Shown: positions 43,930 to 53,426, counted from the stretch's first letter. The stretch: DNA of 64,000 nucleotides from CAWJMD01 sp963843835 (GCA_963843835.1 CAWJMD010000001.1:806001-870000); one strand, 5' to 3'. Notes: generated from the sequence alone by a model not told the origin. Translations and numbers: made by a program.

Positions 43930-44901
43930 GTGACGTCGCCCCCTGCTGCCGGACCAGTGCGGACCCGGTACCGGCCGGGGCACCCCCTGTCGGTGCGGCT
44001 CGTCACGTCGGCCCTGCGGCACGGAGGCGGCGACCCCTGTTGGCGTCGCGGCGCCGACGGCACGGTGTGGTGGGCCACGTCGACCCCGGCGGGGCCGGGG
44101 CTGCTCGCGCTGCGCACCGAGGCCGCGGCCGGCGAGGTCGACGCCAGCGCCTGGGGTGCGGGGGCCGAGTGGCTCGTGGACGGCGTGCCGGACCTCCTCG
44201 GCGCCAGCGACGACCCCTCGACCTTCCTGCCGTCGAGCGACCATCCCCGACTCGTCGCGGCCTGGCGTGCCCGTCCGGGGTACCGGGTGCCCCGGACGCG
44301 ACGGGTCCTGGACGCGTTGGCGGCCGCGTGCATCGAGCAGCGTGTCACCGGGGTGGAGGCGCTCGCCGCCTGGGCGTCGCTGGTGCGCTCCTACGGCGAG
44401 GCGGCGCCCGGCGCCCCGGCGGCGCCGGGTGGACCGGCCCACGGGATGCGGACGCCGCCCACGGCGGCGGCCTGGCGCTCGGTGCCGTCGTGGGCGTGGC
44501 TGCGCGCCGGCGTCGACCTGTCGAGGCGGGGGGCGCTGCTCGCGGGGGCAGGGACGCCCCACGGGCTGGAGAGGACCTTGGCGCTGCCGCCCGAGCGCGT
44601 CGAGCCGGTACTGCGGACGCTGCCCGGCGTCGGCCGCTGGACGGCGGCGGAGACGCGTCAGCGGGCCCATGGGGACCCGGACGCGTTCTCGTTCGACGAC
44701 TACCACGTCGCGAAGGACGTCTCGTGGGCCCTCACCGGTGAGGTCCTGGACGACGAGGGGTGCGCCGAGGTGATCGCCCCTTACGCCGGCCACCGGTTCC
44801 GGGTGCAGCGCCTGCTTGAGCTCGACGGCGCCTCGCGGCCGCGGCGGGGGCCCCGGATGACGCTGCCGGCCCACAGCCCTCAGCGACTGCGCCGCCGCTG
44901 A
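43930..44901 (+). CDS. DNA-3-methyladenine glycosylase family protein (AlkA-like, HhH-GPD)
   Basis: 323 residues. The N-terminal YRPGHPLSVRLVTSALRHGG is the AlkA-type beta domain. RVLDALAAACIEQRVTGVEA is the start of the helical HhH-GPD domain, LRTLPGVGRWTAAETRQRAH is the helix-hairpin-helix, and AFSFDDYHVAKDVSWALTG carries the catalytic Asp. It excises alkylated bases in base-excision repair. The start is a GTG at 43930. It converges on the isomerase-like cupin, with a shared terminator. Confidence 0.88.
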   Translation: MTSPPAAGPVRTRYRPGHPLSVRLVTSALRHGGGDPCWRRGADGTVWWATSTPAGPGLLALRTEAAAGEVDASAWGAGAEWLVDGVPDLLGASDDPSTFLPSSDHPRLVAAWRARPGYRVPRTRRVLDALAAACIEQRVTGVEALAAWASLVRSYGEAAPGAPAAPGGPAHGMRTPPTAAAWRSVPSWAWLRAGVDLSRRGALLAGAGTPHGLERTLALPPERVEPVLRTLPGVGRWTAAETRQRAHGDPDAFSFDDYHVAKDVSWALTGEVLDDEGCAEVIAPYAGHRFRVQRLLELDGASRPRRGPRMTLPAHSPQRLRRR

Positions 44902-44929
44902 GCCCCCGCACCCAGCCGATGGGCTCAGC
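44897..44929. terminator. Bidirectional terminator between the glycosylase and the isomerase-like cupin
   Basis: GCTGAGCCC (44897-44905) and GGGCTCAGC (44921-44929) form a perfect 9-bp stem with a 15-base loop. The left arm contains the glycosylase stop codon. The convergent gene ends at 44939. Confidence 0.6.
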
Positions 44930-44938
44930 CGTCCGACC

Positions 44939-45328
44939 TCAACCGATCGGGCGGGAGTGGTCATCCTCGAGGCGTTCGATGTCGTCCTCGTCGAAGTGCC
45001 CGAAGGCGATCTCCAGCACCCGCGTGGTCGCGGTGTCGGACGGGTTGCCGAGCCGGTGCACCGCGCCCAGACCGATGAAGCGGCTCTCGCCCGGCTCGAG
45101 GGTCCTCTCGACGCCGTCGACGAGGGTCCACGCCGTGCCCTCGACGACCTGCCACAGCTCCTCGCGCCGGCCGTGGCGCTGGAGGCTCAGGCGTCGTCCG
45201 GGCAGCACGGTGATGATCTTGACGGTCACGCTCTCGTTGGTGACGAACTGCTGGAAGTCACCCCACGGCCGGTTCTCCACGAAGACGGCAGCGAGACGGT
45301 CGGGCTCCGGGACGGGCACGCTGCTCAT
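44939..45328 (-). CDS. Mannose-6-phosphate isomerase type II-like cupin
   Basis: 129 residues. ENRPWGDFQQFV is the hallmark of the isomerase domain of ManC-type enzymes. LPGRRLSLQRHGRREELWQV with its His and Glu ligands, LEPGESRFIGLGAVHRLGNP and VLEIAFGHFDEDDIERLEDD complete the cupin. It lacks a guanylyltransferase domain, so it should only interconvert fructose-6-P and mannose-6-P. That feeds the phosphomannomutase at 54.4 kb. The ATG is 7 bases after TAGGGT on the minus strand. Confidence 0.85.
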   Translation of the reverse strand: MSSVPVPEPDRLAAVFVENRPWGDFQQFVTNESVTVKIITVLPGRRLSLQRHGRREELWQVVEGTAWTLVDGVERTLEPGESRFIGLGAVHRLGNPSDTATTRVLEIAFGHFDEDDIERLEDDHSRPIG

Positions 45329-45335
45329 GTGGCGA

Positions 45336-45341
45336 ACCCTA
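45336..45341 (-). promoter_or_regulatory. -10 box of leaderless promoter for the isomerase-like cupin
   Basis: TAGGGT on the minus strand with 7 bases to the ATG at 45328. It sits at the 3' end of the cofE gene, so this small gene can be transcribed apart from the F420 operon. Confidence 0.55.
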
Positions 45342-46454
45342 GCGAAGGTGCCGTCCCGAGATCCGGTAAACGACAAGGGTGGTGGGCGTCCCCGCGGCGC
45401 CGTCGCGCCGTTCCTCCAGCACCGCCTCGAGATCCTCCGACCAGGCGGCCGCCTCGAGCCGCGCGGCGGTCCGTCCGGCCTCGAAGGCCGGGCCGGCCAC
45501 GCGTACCAGGTAGTGGTCGCCGTCGGACGACGAATCGATCGACAGGTCGAGAGGCGTTGTGGTAGAGGCTTTCCCGCCACCATCCGGCTCGACGTGTCGC
45601 GCCACCTCGACCGCGCGGGTGAGGCGGTCGGCGACGGGTTCCGCCGCCGGGTCGAGGGCGGGAGGCCCCACCGGCGCGCCGCCCAGCGCGGCGCGCACCG
45701 CCTCGACGTGGCCGTGGCGGAACCAGTCGGTCGGTCCCACGCGCACGCACGCCCCGGCACCTGGTCCGTCGTCGCGGGTGACGTACCGGCCGAGCCCGCG
45801 GACCACCGCGACGGGCGTGCCCGCCGACTTGCCCTTGACCAGGTCACCGAGGGAGGCGACCTCGTCGGCAACTGCCCGCACCGTCACCGTCAGCAGACGG
45901 CCCGAGGCGTCCACGGCTCCGCGACGGTCGTCGAGCACCTCGAGACCGGCTGCGCCCAGGGCGAAGTCGGTGACGCCTTCGCGCCAGGGCCGCCCGCTGG
46001 TGTCGCTGACAACCACGGCGGGGCGCACGCCGGCCCGCCGGGCGATGGCGTCCCGCAGCCGACGCGCGGACGCGTCGGGATCGGCGGGCAGGAGCAGGAC
46101 CGTGCCGTCGGGCACGTCGGAGGCGTCCACTCCCGCGGCGGCGAGCACGGGGCCCGTCCGCGTGTGCACCACGCGGGTGACGCCGCCCTGGGGGAGGGCG
46201 CGCGAGGCGACCTCGTGCAGGGACTGCGCATCGATGACGGCCTCCCTGTCCGTGGCGGGCACCCCGCGCCCCTCGGCCTTGGCGACCACCTTGCTCGCCA
46301 CCACGAGCACGTCGTCGTCGCCGATGACCGTTCCGGCGGCTGCGGCGGCGGCGAGCAGGACCTCGGCCAGGTCGGTGCCCTCGGTGACCTCGCCGATACC
46401 CGGCAGGGCCTCGGCCGATACCGCGGTCGCAGGACGGTTCGCGTCTACGCTCAC
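45339..46454 (-). CDS. cofE: Coenzyme F420-0:L-glutamate ligase with a non-nitroreductase C-terminal extension
   Basis: 371 residues. The CofE domain (about 12-250) shows LPGIGEVTEGTDLAEVLLAA, DDVLVVASKVVAKAEGRGVP, VVSDTSGRPWREGVTDFALG, DLVKGKSAGTPVAVVRGLG and a metal-binding acidic loop. It adds glutamates to F420-0 using GTP. In mycobacterial FbiB the C-terminal half is a nitroreductase-fold reductase that makes mature F420. Here only about 120 residues follow (PTDWFRHGHVEAVRAALGG then DHYLVRVAGPAFEAGRTAAR), with no flavin-binding motif. The GTG overlaps the cofD stop as GTGA. Confidence 0.88.
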   Translation of the reverse strand: MSVDANRPATAVSAEALPGIGEVTEGTDLAEVLLAAAAAAGTVIGDDDVLVVASKVVAKAEGRGVPATDREAVIDAQSLHEVASRALPQGGVTRVVHTRTGPVLAAAGVDASDVPDGTVLLLPADPDASARRLRDAIARRAGVRPAVVVSDTSGRPWREGVTDFALGAAGLEVLDDRRGAVDASGRLLTVTVRAVADEVASLGDLVKGKSAGTPVAVVRGLGRYVTRDDGPGAGACVRVGPTDWFRHGHVEAVRAALGGAPVGPPALDPAAEPVADRLTRAVEVARHVEPDGGGKASTTTPLDLSIDSSSDGDHYLVRVAGPAFEAGRTAARLEAAAWSEDLEAVLEERRDGAAGTPTTLVVYRISGRHLR

Positions 46455-47476
46455 GGTGACGTCTCGTCGGCGAGAGCCAGTGCGGCACGGGCGATCTCGG
46501 CGGTGGCCTCGACGTCGGACATGAGCAGCGGCACCGCACGGACCGGGGCCCTGCCGTCCTGCACGGCGCGGCCGTCGAGGTGTCCGTCGCTGGTGTCCAC
46601 CAGCCAGCCGTCGAGCAGGTCGGAGTAGAGCCCGGCGACCCCCATCGCGGACGACTCGACGCCGATCGCCCGGAGGCAGGCATCCGCCATCCCGCGCACA
46701 GGGGCGGCGCCGATGATGGGGGACACGCCGACGACCGGCGCCCTGGTGCCCCGGAGCGCGTCGCGCACCCCCGGCACGGAGAGGATCGTGCCGATGGAGA
46801 CGACCGGGTTGCTGGGGGGTAGCAGCACGACGTCGGCCGTCCGCAGGGCGTCGAGCACCCCCGGGCCGGCCGTTGCCTGCTCCGCGCCCACTGCGACGAT
46901 CTGGTGGGCCGTGGGCACGGCGTGCCAGCGCACCCACCACTCCTGGAAGTGGACGGCCCGTCGCCCAGAGGCGTCCGGCTCGGGCGTGCCGGCGTCGTCA
47001 CGGACCTGGTCGTCGTCCACCACGACGTGGGTCTCGATCGGGTCGTCGCTCATCGGCAGGAGCGTGACTCCGGTCTGCCAGCGGGCGCAGAGCGCGGCCG
47101 TGACCTGGCTGAGGGGGTACCCCAGCCCGAGCATGCGGGTGCGGACCAGGTGGGTCGCGATGTCGCGGTCCCCGAGCGTGAACCAGTCGGGACCGGCCCC
47201 GTACTCCTTCAGCTCGTCCGCGACCGCGAACGTCTCGCCCTCGCGCCCCCACCCCTGCTCTGGGTGCACGCCGTCACCGAGCGTGTACATCAGGGTGTCG
47301 AGGTCGGGGCACACCCTCAGCCCGTGCAAGGTGATGTCGTCCGCCGTGTTGGCGATGACGGTGACCTCCGGCGCTCCGGGCGCCGCCCCACCGGTCGGGT
47401 CGTGGGTCAGGTGGTGCAGCAGCCCGCGCACGAACCGCGCGCCGCCGATGCCCCCGGACAGGACGGTGATCCGCAT
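46451..47476 (-). CDS. cofD: 2-phospho-L-lactate transferase (FbiA)
   Basis: 341 residues. MRITVLSGGIGGARFVRGLL, VTVIANTADDITLHGLRVCP, LDTLMYTLGDGVHPEQGWGR and FTLGDRDIATHLVRTRML are the CofD/FbiA signature blocks; PPSNPVVSIGTILSVPGVRD follows. It joins an activated lactyl or enolpyruvyl phosphate to Fo, forming (dehydro) F420-0. The ATG at 47476 begins the glycine-rich motif; upstream in-frame starts add no conserved sequence. It is divergent from whiB2 and co-translated with cofE. Confidence 0.94.
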   Translation of the reverse strand: MRITVLSGGIGGARFVRGLLHHLTHDPTGGAAPGAPEVTVIANTADDITLHGLRVCPDLDTLMYTLGDGVHPEQGWGREGETFAVADELKEYGAGPDWFTLGDRDIATHLVRTRMLGLGYPLSQVTAALCARWQTGVTLLPMSDDPIETHVVVDDDQVRDDAGTPEPDASGRRAVHFQEWWVRWHAVPTAHQIVAVGAEQATAGPGVLDALRTADVVLLPPSNPVVSIGTILSVPGVRDALRGTRAPVVGVSPIIGAAPVRGMADACLRAIGVESSAMGVAGLYSDLLDGWLVDTSDGHLDGRAVQDGRAPVRAVPLLMSDVEATAEIARAALALADETSP

Positions 47477-47571
47477 GGCGGCATCCTGTCCCATCGCCAC
47501 CGCACGCCCCCGTTCGGCCCCGGCAGGACCCCGCTCGCGGCCGATCCGGCCTGGGAATATCACCGATCCGC

Positions 47572-47601
47572 TTGACGTAGCTGCTTCGACACGCGTGTAA
47601 T
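47572..47601 (+). promoter_or_regulatory. Promoter of whiB2
   Basis: A -35 TTGACG (47572-47577), an 18-base spacer and a TGTAAT (47596-47601) make the most sigma70-like promoter in the window. It gives a leader of about 58 bases before the ATG at 47667. TGTAATTC also occurs upstream of the M15-like repeat protein near 40.78 kb. Confidence 0.5.
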
Positions 47602-47666
47602 TCCATCGATGTCGTTCACCGCACTCGCGGACGGTGAAGGCGCGACAGGGGTCGGGAGCGTGGGTC

Positions 47667-47948
47667 ATGGAGGATTTCGCAGCACTGTCGCTGGTGACAG
47701 GGTGGTCGGACGACGAGGACGGCGAGGGGGAGCTGGGCTGGCAGGAGCGCGCGCTGTGCGCCCAGACCGACCCGGAGGCGTTCTTCCCCGAGAAGGGCGG
47801 CTCGACGCGCGAGGCCAAGAAGGTCTGCGTCTCGTGCGAGGTGCGGGCCGAGTGCCTGGAGTACGCGCTCGCGCACGACGAGCGGTTCGGCATCTGGGGT
47901 GGGCTGTCGGAGCGTGAGCGGCGACGGCTCAAGAAGCAGGCCGTCTGA
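47667..47948 (+). CDS. whiB2: WhiB family iron-sulfur regulator (WhiB2/WhmD type)
   Basis: 93 residues. The four cluster-binding cysteines are C31, C54, C57 and C63 (ALCAQTDPEAFFP, VCVSC, AECL). The GIWGGLSERERRRLKK turn and basic DNA-contact segment are at the C-terminus. WhiB2/WhmD controls septation and cell division in actinobacteria, acting with the major sigma factor. The start is the ATG at 47667; an upstream in-frame start would add a poorly conserved dozen residues. The position beside cofD matches other actinomycetes. Confidence 0.93.
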   Translation: MEDFAALSLVTGWSDDEDGEGELGWQERALCAQTDPEAFFPEKGGSTREAKKVCVSCEVRAECLEYALAHDERFGIWGGLSERERRRLKKQAV

Positions 47949-48049
47949 CGGGTGAGCGTTGACCTCGATCGGCTGAACGCACGACCCGACCTCCGGCGCG
48001 CCCCGAGGCGTCGCCGCCGTGGCCCCGGGGTACCGAGCAGACTGATCCC

Positions 48050-51000
48050 ATGACCGCGCGCCGACCCGCGACACCCGCTCCCGGCACGCGTGGTCGCGGT
48101 GGTCCGGACGCACGGTTCGCACCAGCTTCCGCGAGTGCTGGCGGCCGTGGCCGCCAGACCCGCCCCCCCGACGTCCTCGTCGGTGTGCGCGTGGGCGGGC
48201 TCCGACGACGGCGAGAGGCACCGGCGCGCCGACGGGGCGGCGGCGCTGCAGGAGCGGCACCGCGCTCCCCCTGCGGGCCCACACCCACGACATCGTCGAC
48301 CTCCCTCCCGGCGTCGCGGTCGGCGACGTCGTCGCCGCGGCGCTGGCCGCGCCGTCCGCCCTCCCCGATCCGGCATCCGAGGACTGGCTGTGGCTCCTGG
48401 ACGACGACCACGTCCCCTCGCCCCGCGCGCTCGAGCTGCTGCTGCAGGCCGTCGACCGTGCACCGCGGGTGGCGGTGGCCGGCGCCAAGCACCGCACCGG
48501 CGCGTCCGGCACCGAGCTGCTGGACGCGGGCTGAGCACCAGCCGCCTGGGCGCCGGATCACCGGGGTCGAGGAGGGTGAGGTCGACCAGGGGCAGCTCGA
48601 CGCCCGCGAGGACGTGCTGGCCGTGGGTCTGGCGGGGGCCCTGGTGCGCCGTGAGGTGTGGGACGAGCTCGGCGGTCCCGACCCCGCGGTGGCGGACCGC
48701 GGAGCGGACCTCGACCTGTGCCGTCGCGCGCGTCTGGCCGGACACCGGGTCGTGGTCGTGCCCGAGGCGGTGCTGACCCGCCGGCCCGGCGTGCCGGAGC
48801 CGGCCGGCCCCGGGGAGAGCGCGCGTGCAGGCGCACCTGCGCCTCGTCAACGCCCGCTGGTGGGCGGTGCCGGCCGTGGTCGTGTCGCTGCTGCTCGGCG
48901 CCGTCGCCCGTCTCGTCCTCGGCGTCGCGCGGCCGAGCCCGCCGCGGGCTGGTCCGCGGTGCGCCAGACCCTCGCCGCCCTGGCCCGGGTGGACCTCGTC
49001 GCCCGAGCGCGTCGTCGCGCCGCACGTACGCGCGTCCTGCCCGCATCCCGGCTGACACCCCTGCTCGTCGGCCGTCGCGGCCTGGTGCGGTGGCACCGCG
49101 ACCGCTGGCAGCGGGGGCGGCGGCCCGCGGAACGGGGCGCGGACGGCGTGTCCCGCGCGCTGCCCGTCGACGACCGTCCCGCCGGGCGCCGTGCCCGCGT
49201 GGCCGTACCGCTCGTCACCGCCGCGGCGCTGGCGGCGGCCGCCACCCTGGCCGGGTGGCGTCTGCTCGGTGGCGTGCCGGTCGCCTCCGCGGCCTGGGCG
49301 CCGGCACCCCAGACCACCGACGCCCTGTGGGACGCCGCCCGCTCCGACTGGATCGCGACCGGCACCGGTGAGCACGGCCCCGGCGACGCCCTGTGGTGGG
49401 TCCTGGCGGTGCTCGGCGCACCCCTCGGCTCGCCCTCGACCGCGGTCACCGCGCTGCTCGTGGCGGCACCTCTGCTGGCCGGTGCCTCGGCGTGGTGGGC
49501 CGCCGGTGCGCTGACCCGGACACCGTGGTGGCGTGCCGTCGCGGCGCTGACGTGGGCGGCGACGCCGGCGCTGCTGGTCGGGGTCGGTGACGCCCGCGTC
49601 GGAGCCGTCCTCGCGCACGTGGCGCTGCCGCTGGTGGCGCGTGCCGTCGCGCAGTCGGCGACCAGCCCGTTCCGGCGGTCCGTCTGGTCATGGGCCGGTA
49701 CCGCTGCGCTGGCCCTGATGGTCGTCACCGCCGGCGCCCCGGTCTGGTCGTCCCGGCCGCCCTGATCCTGCTCGTCGTCGCCGTGACGGTCTACCGGCCG
49801 GCTCCCGCACTGGCCGCGGTCCCGGCCCTGGTGCTGGCCGCGCCGGGTCTGGTCGAGGCGTTGCGTCGACCCGCCCTGCTCGTCGCCGACCCCGGCCTGC
49901 CCAGCCGGGGCACCGACGGGCCGTGGCTGCTGCGTGGCTGGGAGCCCCTCCTGGGGTGGCCCGGCACGTCCGACGGCCAGGCCGCCCTCGTGGAGCGCGT
50001 CGGCACGGCCCTCTCGCTCACCCCCGGTCACGTCGTCCTCGCCGCCCTCGGCCCCCTCACCTGGGTCGCGGCGGGGCTGCCGCTGGCGCTCGCGGTCGTC
50101 GCGCTGCCCCGTGCACTCTCCGGTGGCGCGCGGGGCACCGCGGTGCGCACCGGCCTCACGCTCGCCGCGATCGGGCTGCTCGGCGTCCTCGTGTCGTCGC
50201 GGGTCGAGATCGGGCTCTCGCCCGGCGGCCCGGTGACGGCGTGGACGGGAGCGGCCACCGGTCTGGTCGTCCTCGGGCTCCTCGTCGCCGGTGTCGCGGG
50301 TAGCGCCGGGATCGGCCTGCCCCGCCCCGACTCCGCCGTGGCCGACCCGGCATGGCGTCGCCGGGCCGCCTCGGTGCTCGGGTCGACGGCGACACGGCAC
50401 GGCGCCAAGGGCGCCTCCGTCCTGCTCGCCGTGGCCGCGGTGCTGCTGCCGACGACCGGGCTGGCCGCGTGGACCGTCTCGCGGGTGCCCGCGCCCGCGC
50501 CCGGCCAGGCCGCCCCGGTCGGCGAGCCTTCGCTGCCGGCGGTGATCGAGGACGCTGCCGCCTCGGCCGACCAGGTGCGGACGCTGGCGCTGGCGCCCGA
50601 CCCCTCCAGCGACCTGTCGCAGGGCGTGCCGGAAGTTCCCGACGTCCGCGCGGAGCTCCTGCGTGGCGACGGCCCACGACTCGACCGGGTCGCGTCCGCG
50701 CTGTCGCTGCGCGAGGCGAGCACCACGAACCCGTTCGCGGCTGACGACGCCCTCGACCAGGCGATCGGGGGGCTGCTCTCCGTCGACGCCAAGGCCCCCC
50801 GGGTCCTCGGGCCGTTCGGTGTGGGCTTCGTCGTGCTGCTGACGCCCCCCGAGGACGCGGACCCGAGCCTGGTGCAGGCCGGTGAGCAGATCGCCGCGCG
50901 GCTGGACGCCACGTCGGGGCTGGGCCGCTCCGGCGCCTCCGGGAGCGCGCTCGCGTGGCGGGTCGACGGGCTGTCCGGGCAGGGAGCGACCGCCCCCGAC

Positions 51001-51357
51001 CGTCCCGGTGCCGTTCGCGTGGTGACCGATGCGGGGTGGCAGGTGCTGCCCTCCTCACCACTGGGCGTCGACACGGACCTGCCGGCCGGCGACGCCGCCG
51101 CGCCCCGCACCGTCGTGCTGGCCGAGGCCGCGGACGGCGACTGGCAGGCCACGTTGGACGGCGTACCGCTCGAGGCCGTGACGGTCGCCGGGTGGGCGCA
51201 GGGCTTCGCCGCGCCCGCGCAGGGCGGCCACCTCGTCGTGGAGCACCGGACCGTGAACGGCGCCACCTGGCACTGGCTGCTGCTGGCCGTCGTCGTCCTC
51301 ACCGTGCTGGTCGCCGTGCCGGTCGGCCGCGGCGCCCCCGCGCGGAGGCTCCGGTGA
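48050..51357 (+). pseudogene. Family 2 glycosyltransferase/multi-span membrane protein broken by many frameshifts
   Basis: The pieces add up to one protein of about 1,090 residues spread over three frames. They are VVAVVRTHGSHQLPRVLAAV (from 48090), PDVLVGVRVG, SDDGERHRRADG, ALPLRAHTHDIVDLPPGVAV with WLWLLDDDHVPSP (frame ends at a TGA at 48532), RRITGVEEGEVDQGQLDARE with the acceptor segment, NARWWAVPAVVVSLLLGAVA, VRQTLAALARVDLVARARRR with several membrane spans to 49765, and LVVPAALILLVVAVTV onward. The last piece runs cleanly from about 49,760 to 51357 as a membrane region plus soluble domain. At least seven frame changes are needed, all before 49.77 kb. WhiB2-GT2-DUF5719 is a conserved order in actinobacteria. 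Confidence 0.7.
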
Positions 51358-52943
51358 CCCCCCGCCCGGGCCGCGTGCTCGGTGCGGTCCTCGCGCTGGG
51401 CACCGTCGTGCTCGTCGCCACGGGCACCGCCGGGGGCTGGGCGGGCTCCGCGGCGCTGACCCTGCCGCAGGCGCAGCCCGAGCCGCACCGTGTGGGCCTG
51501 GGTCGGAGCAACACCGTCCTCGTCTGCCCGGGTTCGCCCGCGCTCGCCGAGACCGGCGCGACCGACCCCGACTTCCAGGGCGACCGCGCCGAGACCCGCA
51601 GCCAGGTGGTGGCCACGTCGTCGACCCCCGGGTCCCGCCTGGTCGGCGCCGTCGTGTCGGCCCCGGGTGAGGACGGAACGACCGTGCCGCCGCAGCCCAT
51701 CGACGTCGTCGACGGGCAGGAGGTCCAGAGCCTGTCCACGTCCAGCGACGAGAGCGCCACCGTGGTCGCCGTTCCGCCGGACCGCCTCGCGGCCGAGCTC
51801 TCGGCGCTCCGCACGTCACTGACCCCGTCGGGCGACCTGCGCGGGCTCGCGGCCACCAGCTGCGTGACGCCGTCCACGCGCTCCTACCTGGTGGGCGGGG
51901 GCGTCGAGCCCGGCCGCAGCAACCAGGTGATGCTGTCCAACCCCGGCCGCACGACAGCCACCGTCGACCTCCGCGTCCTCACACCCGAGGGCCCCGTCGA
52001 GCCGCCGTCGGCGCAGGACGTCGCCGTCGCGCCCGGCACCGTCCGCGAGCTGCTCCTGGAGGGCCTGGTGCCGGAGCAGACGGTGCTCGCGGTCGAGGTG
52101 GTCGCCGACGGCGGCACGGTCGCCGCCGCGATGACCGACACCCGGCTCGACGGCGTCGTGCCGGGCGGGGTGGAGGTCGTCCCTGCCGTCCCGGCCGTCA
52201 CCGAGGCCGTCATCCCGGGGGTGCTCGCCGGCACGACCGGGGTCACCCTGCGGATCGCGGTACCGGGGACCGAGCCGGCCGTCGTCGGCTGGCAGGTCGA
52301 GGGTGCGGAGGGCCCCGTGGTGCCCGACGGGGAGCCGGTCGCCTCGGTGCAGGGCGGGCAGGTGGTCGACGTCCCGATCGAGGGGCTCGGTCGCGGACGC
52401 GTGAACCTCGTCGTGCGGTCCGACCAGCCGGTGGCCGTGTCCGTCGAGGTCGAGGCCGGGCCCGCGGGGGCACCGGCGGACGCCGGCACCGCCCCCGGCG
52501 AGGGCGCGAGCGGCGTGAACGGCACGGACGCCCGGGCGCTCGAGCGCGCCTACGCCGTGCCCGCCCCGGCCGTCACGGAGACCGCGGTGTTCTCGGTCGC
52601 CGGTGAGCCGCTGCGGACGAACCTGGTCCTGTCCACCGCGGGCACGGACGCCCGCGTGACCCTGCGCCCGGTCGACGAGCGCGGCACGGTGGGTGACCCG
52701 GTCGACGTCCCCGTCGGGGCCGGTACCGCGAGCGTGGTGCCCTTCGACGTGCTGGAGGGCGCGTCCGCGGTGCGGGTGGAGGTGGGTTCGGGTGAGGTCC
52801 ACATCGCCCAGCTCATCGCCGCCGCCGTGGACGCCGACACCGAGAAGCAGTCGCCCCTGTTCTCGATCGTGCCGGTGACGGTGCCCGAGGCCACCCAGCG
52901 GACGGTGCGGGTCGCGGCCCCGGCGCCGGGGCGCTGGCCCTGA
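51354..52943 (+). CDS. DUF5719 family secreted/membrane-anchored protein
   Basis: 529 residues from a GTG that overlaps the preceding stop (GTGA). The N-terminal span (VLGAVLALGTVVLVATGTAG) is a signal anchor. The rest is a long extracellular region of repeated beta-sandwich units, for example NTVLVCPGSP, SYLVGGGVEPGRSNQVMLSN, VTLRIAVPGTEPAVVGWQVE and TNLVLSTAGTDARVTLRPVD. DUF5719 follows the GT2 gene in many actinobacteria, so it probably acts with it at the cell surface. Its function is unknown. Confidence 0.85.
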   Translation: MTPRPGRVLGAVLALGTVVLVATGTAGGWAGSAALTLPQAQPEPHRVGLGRSNTVLVCPGSPALAETGATDPDFQGDRAETRSQVVATSSTPGSRLVGAVVSAPGEDGTTVPPQPIDVVDGQEVQSLSTSSDESATVVAVPPDRLAAELSALRTSLTPSGDLRGLAATSCVTPSTRSYLVGGGVEPGRSNQVMLSNPGRTTATVDLRVLTPEGPVEPPSAQDVAVAPGTVRELLLEGLVPEQTVLAVEVVADGGTVAAAMTDTRLDGVVPGGVEVVPAVPAVTEAVIPGVLAGTTGVTLRIAVPGTEPAVVGWQVEGAEGPVVPDGEPVASVQGGQVVDVPIEGLGRGRVNLVVRSDQPVAVSVEVEAGPAGAPADAGTAPGEGASGVNGTDARALERAYAVPAPAVTETAVFSVAGEPLRTNLVLSTAGTDARVTLRPVDERGTVGDPVDVPVGAGTASVVPFDVLEGASAVRVEVGSGEVHIAQLIAAAVDADTEKQSPLFSIVPVTVPEATQRTVRVAAPAPGRWP

Positions 52944-52961
52944 CGTCGGACGGGGTGCGGG

Positions 52962-53420
52962 TCAGTCGTCGCGGTAGCCGGGGTCCAGCTCGTCGGGAGA
53001 CATGCCGAGGGCGTGCGCGACCTGCTCGACGAGCACGGTGCGGACGAGGTCGGGAAGGCTCGTCTCCTGCCCGGCCCTGAGCTCGACGGGCCGGCGGTAC
53101 ACGACCACCCGGGCCGGGAGCGCTCGGTCGGCGGGGAAGTAGCGCCCCAGCGGCACCTCACCCGCCTCCCAGGGGGACGGGTCGGCCGGCGGGACGTCCT
53201 CCACCGCGAACTCGATGTCCTCCAGGCGCTCGCCCCAGCGGTCGCCCAGGCGTTCCACCACGTCGAGGACGTGCTCGTCGAAGCGCTCGGAGCGCGTCCG
53301 TGAGGCCGGGACGGAGGGCGGCAGCAGGGGACCGCGGAGCCCACGCCCGCGGCGGTCACGGCGACGCCGCCGGGTCGTCGCGGCCCTGCGGCGGCCGGGT
53401 AGGGGGGCGGACCAGGACAC
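52962..53420 (-). CDS. Metallopeptidase-family protein with degenerate HExxH
   Basis: 152 residues. FDEHVLDVVERLGDRWGERL, FAVEDVPPADPSPW and VVVYRRPVEL match the PF06262 zincin-like family. The motif region reads LVEQVAHALGMSPDEL: the first His of HExxH is Val, as in actinobacterial members as I recall them, so catalysis is doubtful. The GTG at 53420 is chosen because TACGCT on the minus strand ends 6 bases upstream. It is divergent from DUF3499 with 101 bp between. Confidence 0.8.
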   Translation of the reverse strand: MSWSAPLPGRRRAATTRRRRRDRRGRGLRGPLLPPSVPASRTRSERFDEHVLDVVERLGDRWGERLEDIEFAVEDVPPADPSPWEAGEVPLGRYFPADRALPARVVVYRRPVELRAGQETSLPDLVRTVLVEQVAHALGMSPDELDPGYRDD

Positions 53421-53426
53421 CGCTCG

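Noticed and set aside
48050..49765. A 571-residue continuous protein in one frame
   Set aside because: The first 450 bases of that frame are Arg/Pro-rich noise where the true GT2 motifs lie in the other two frames. Only the later part is real.
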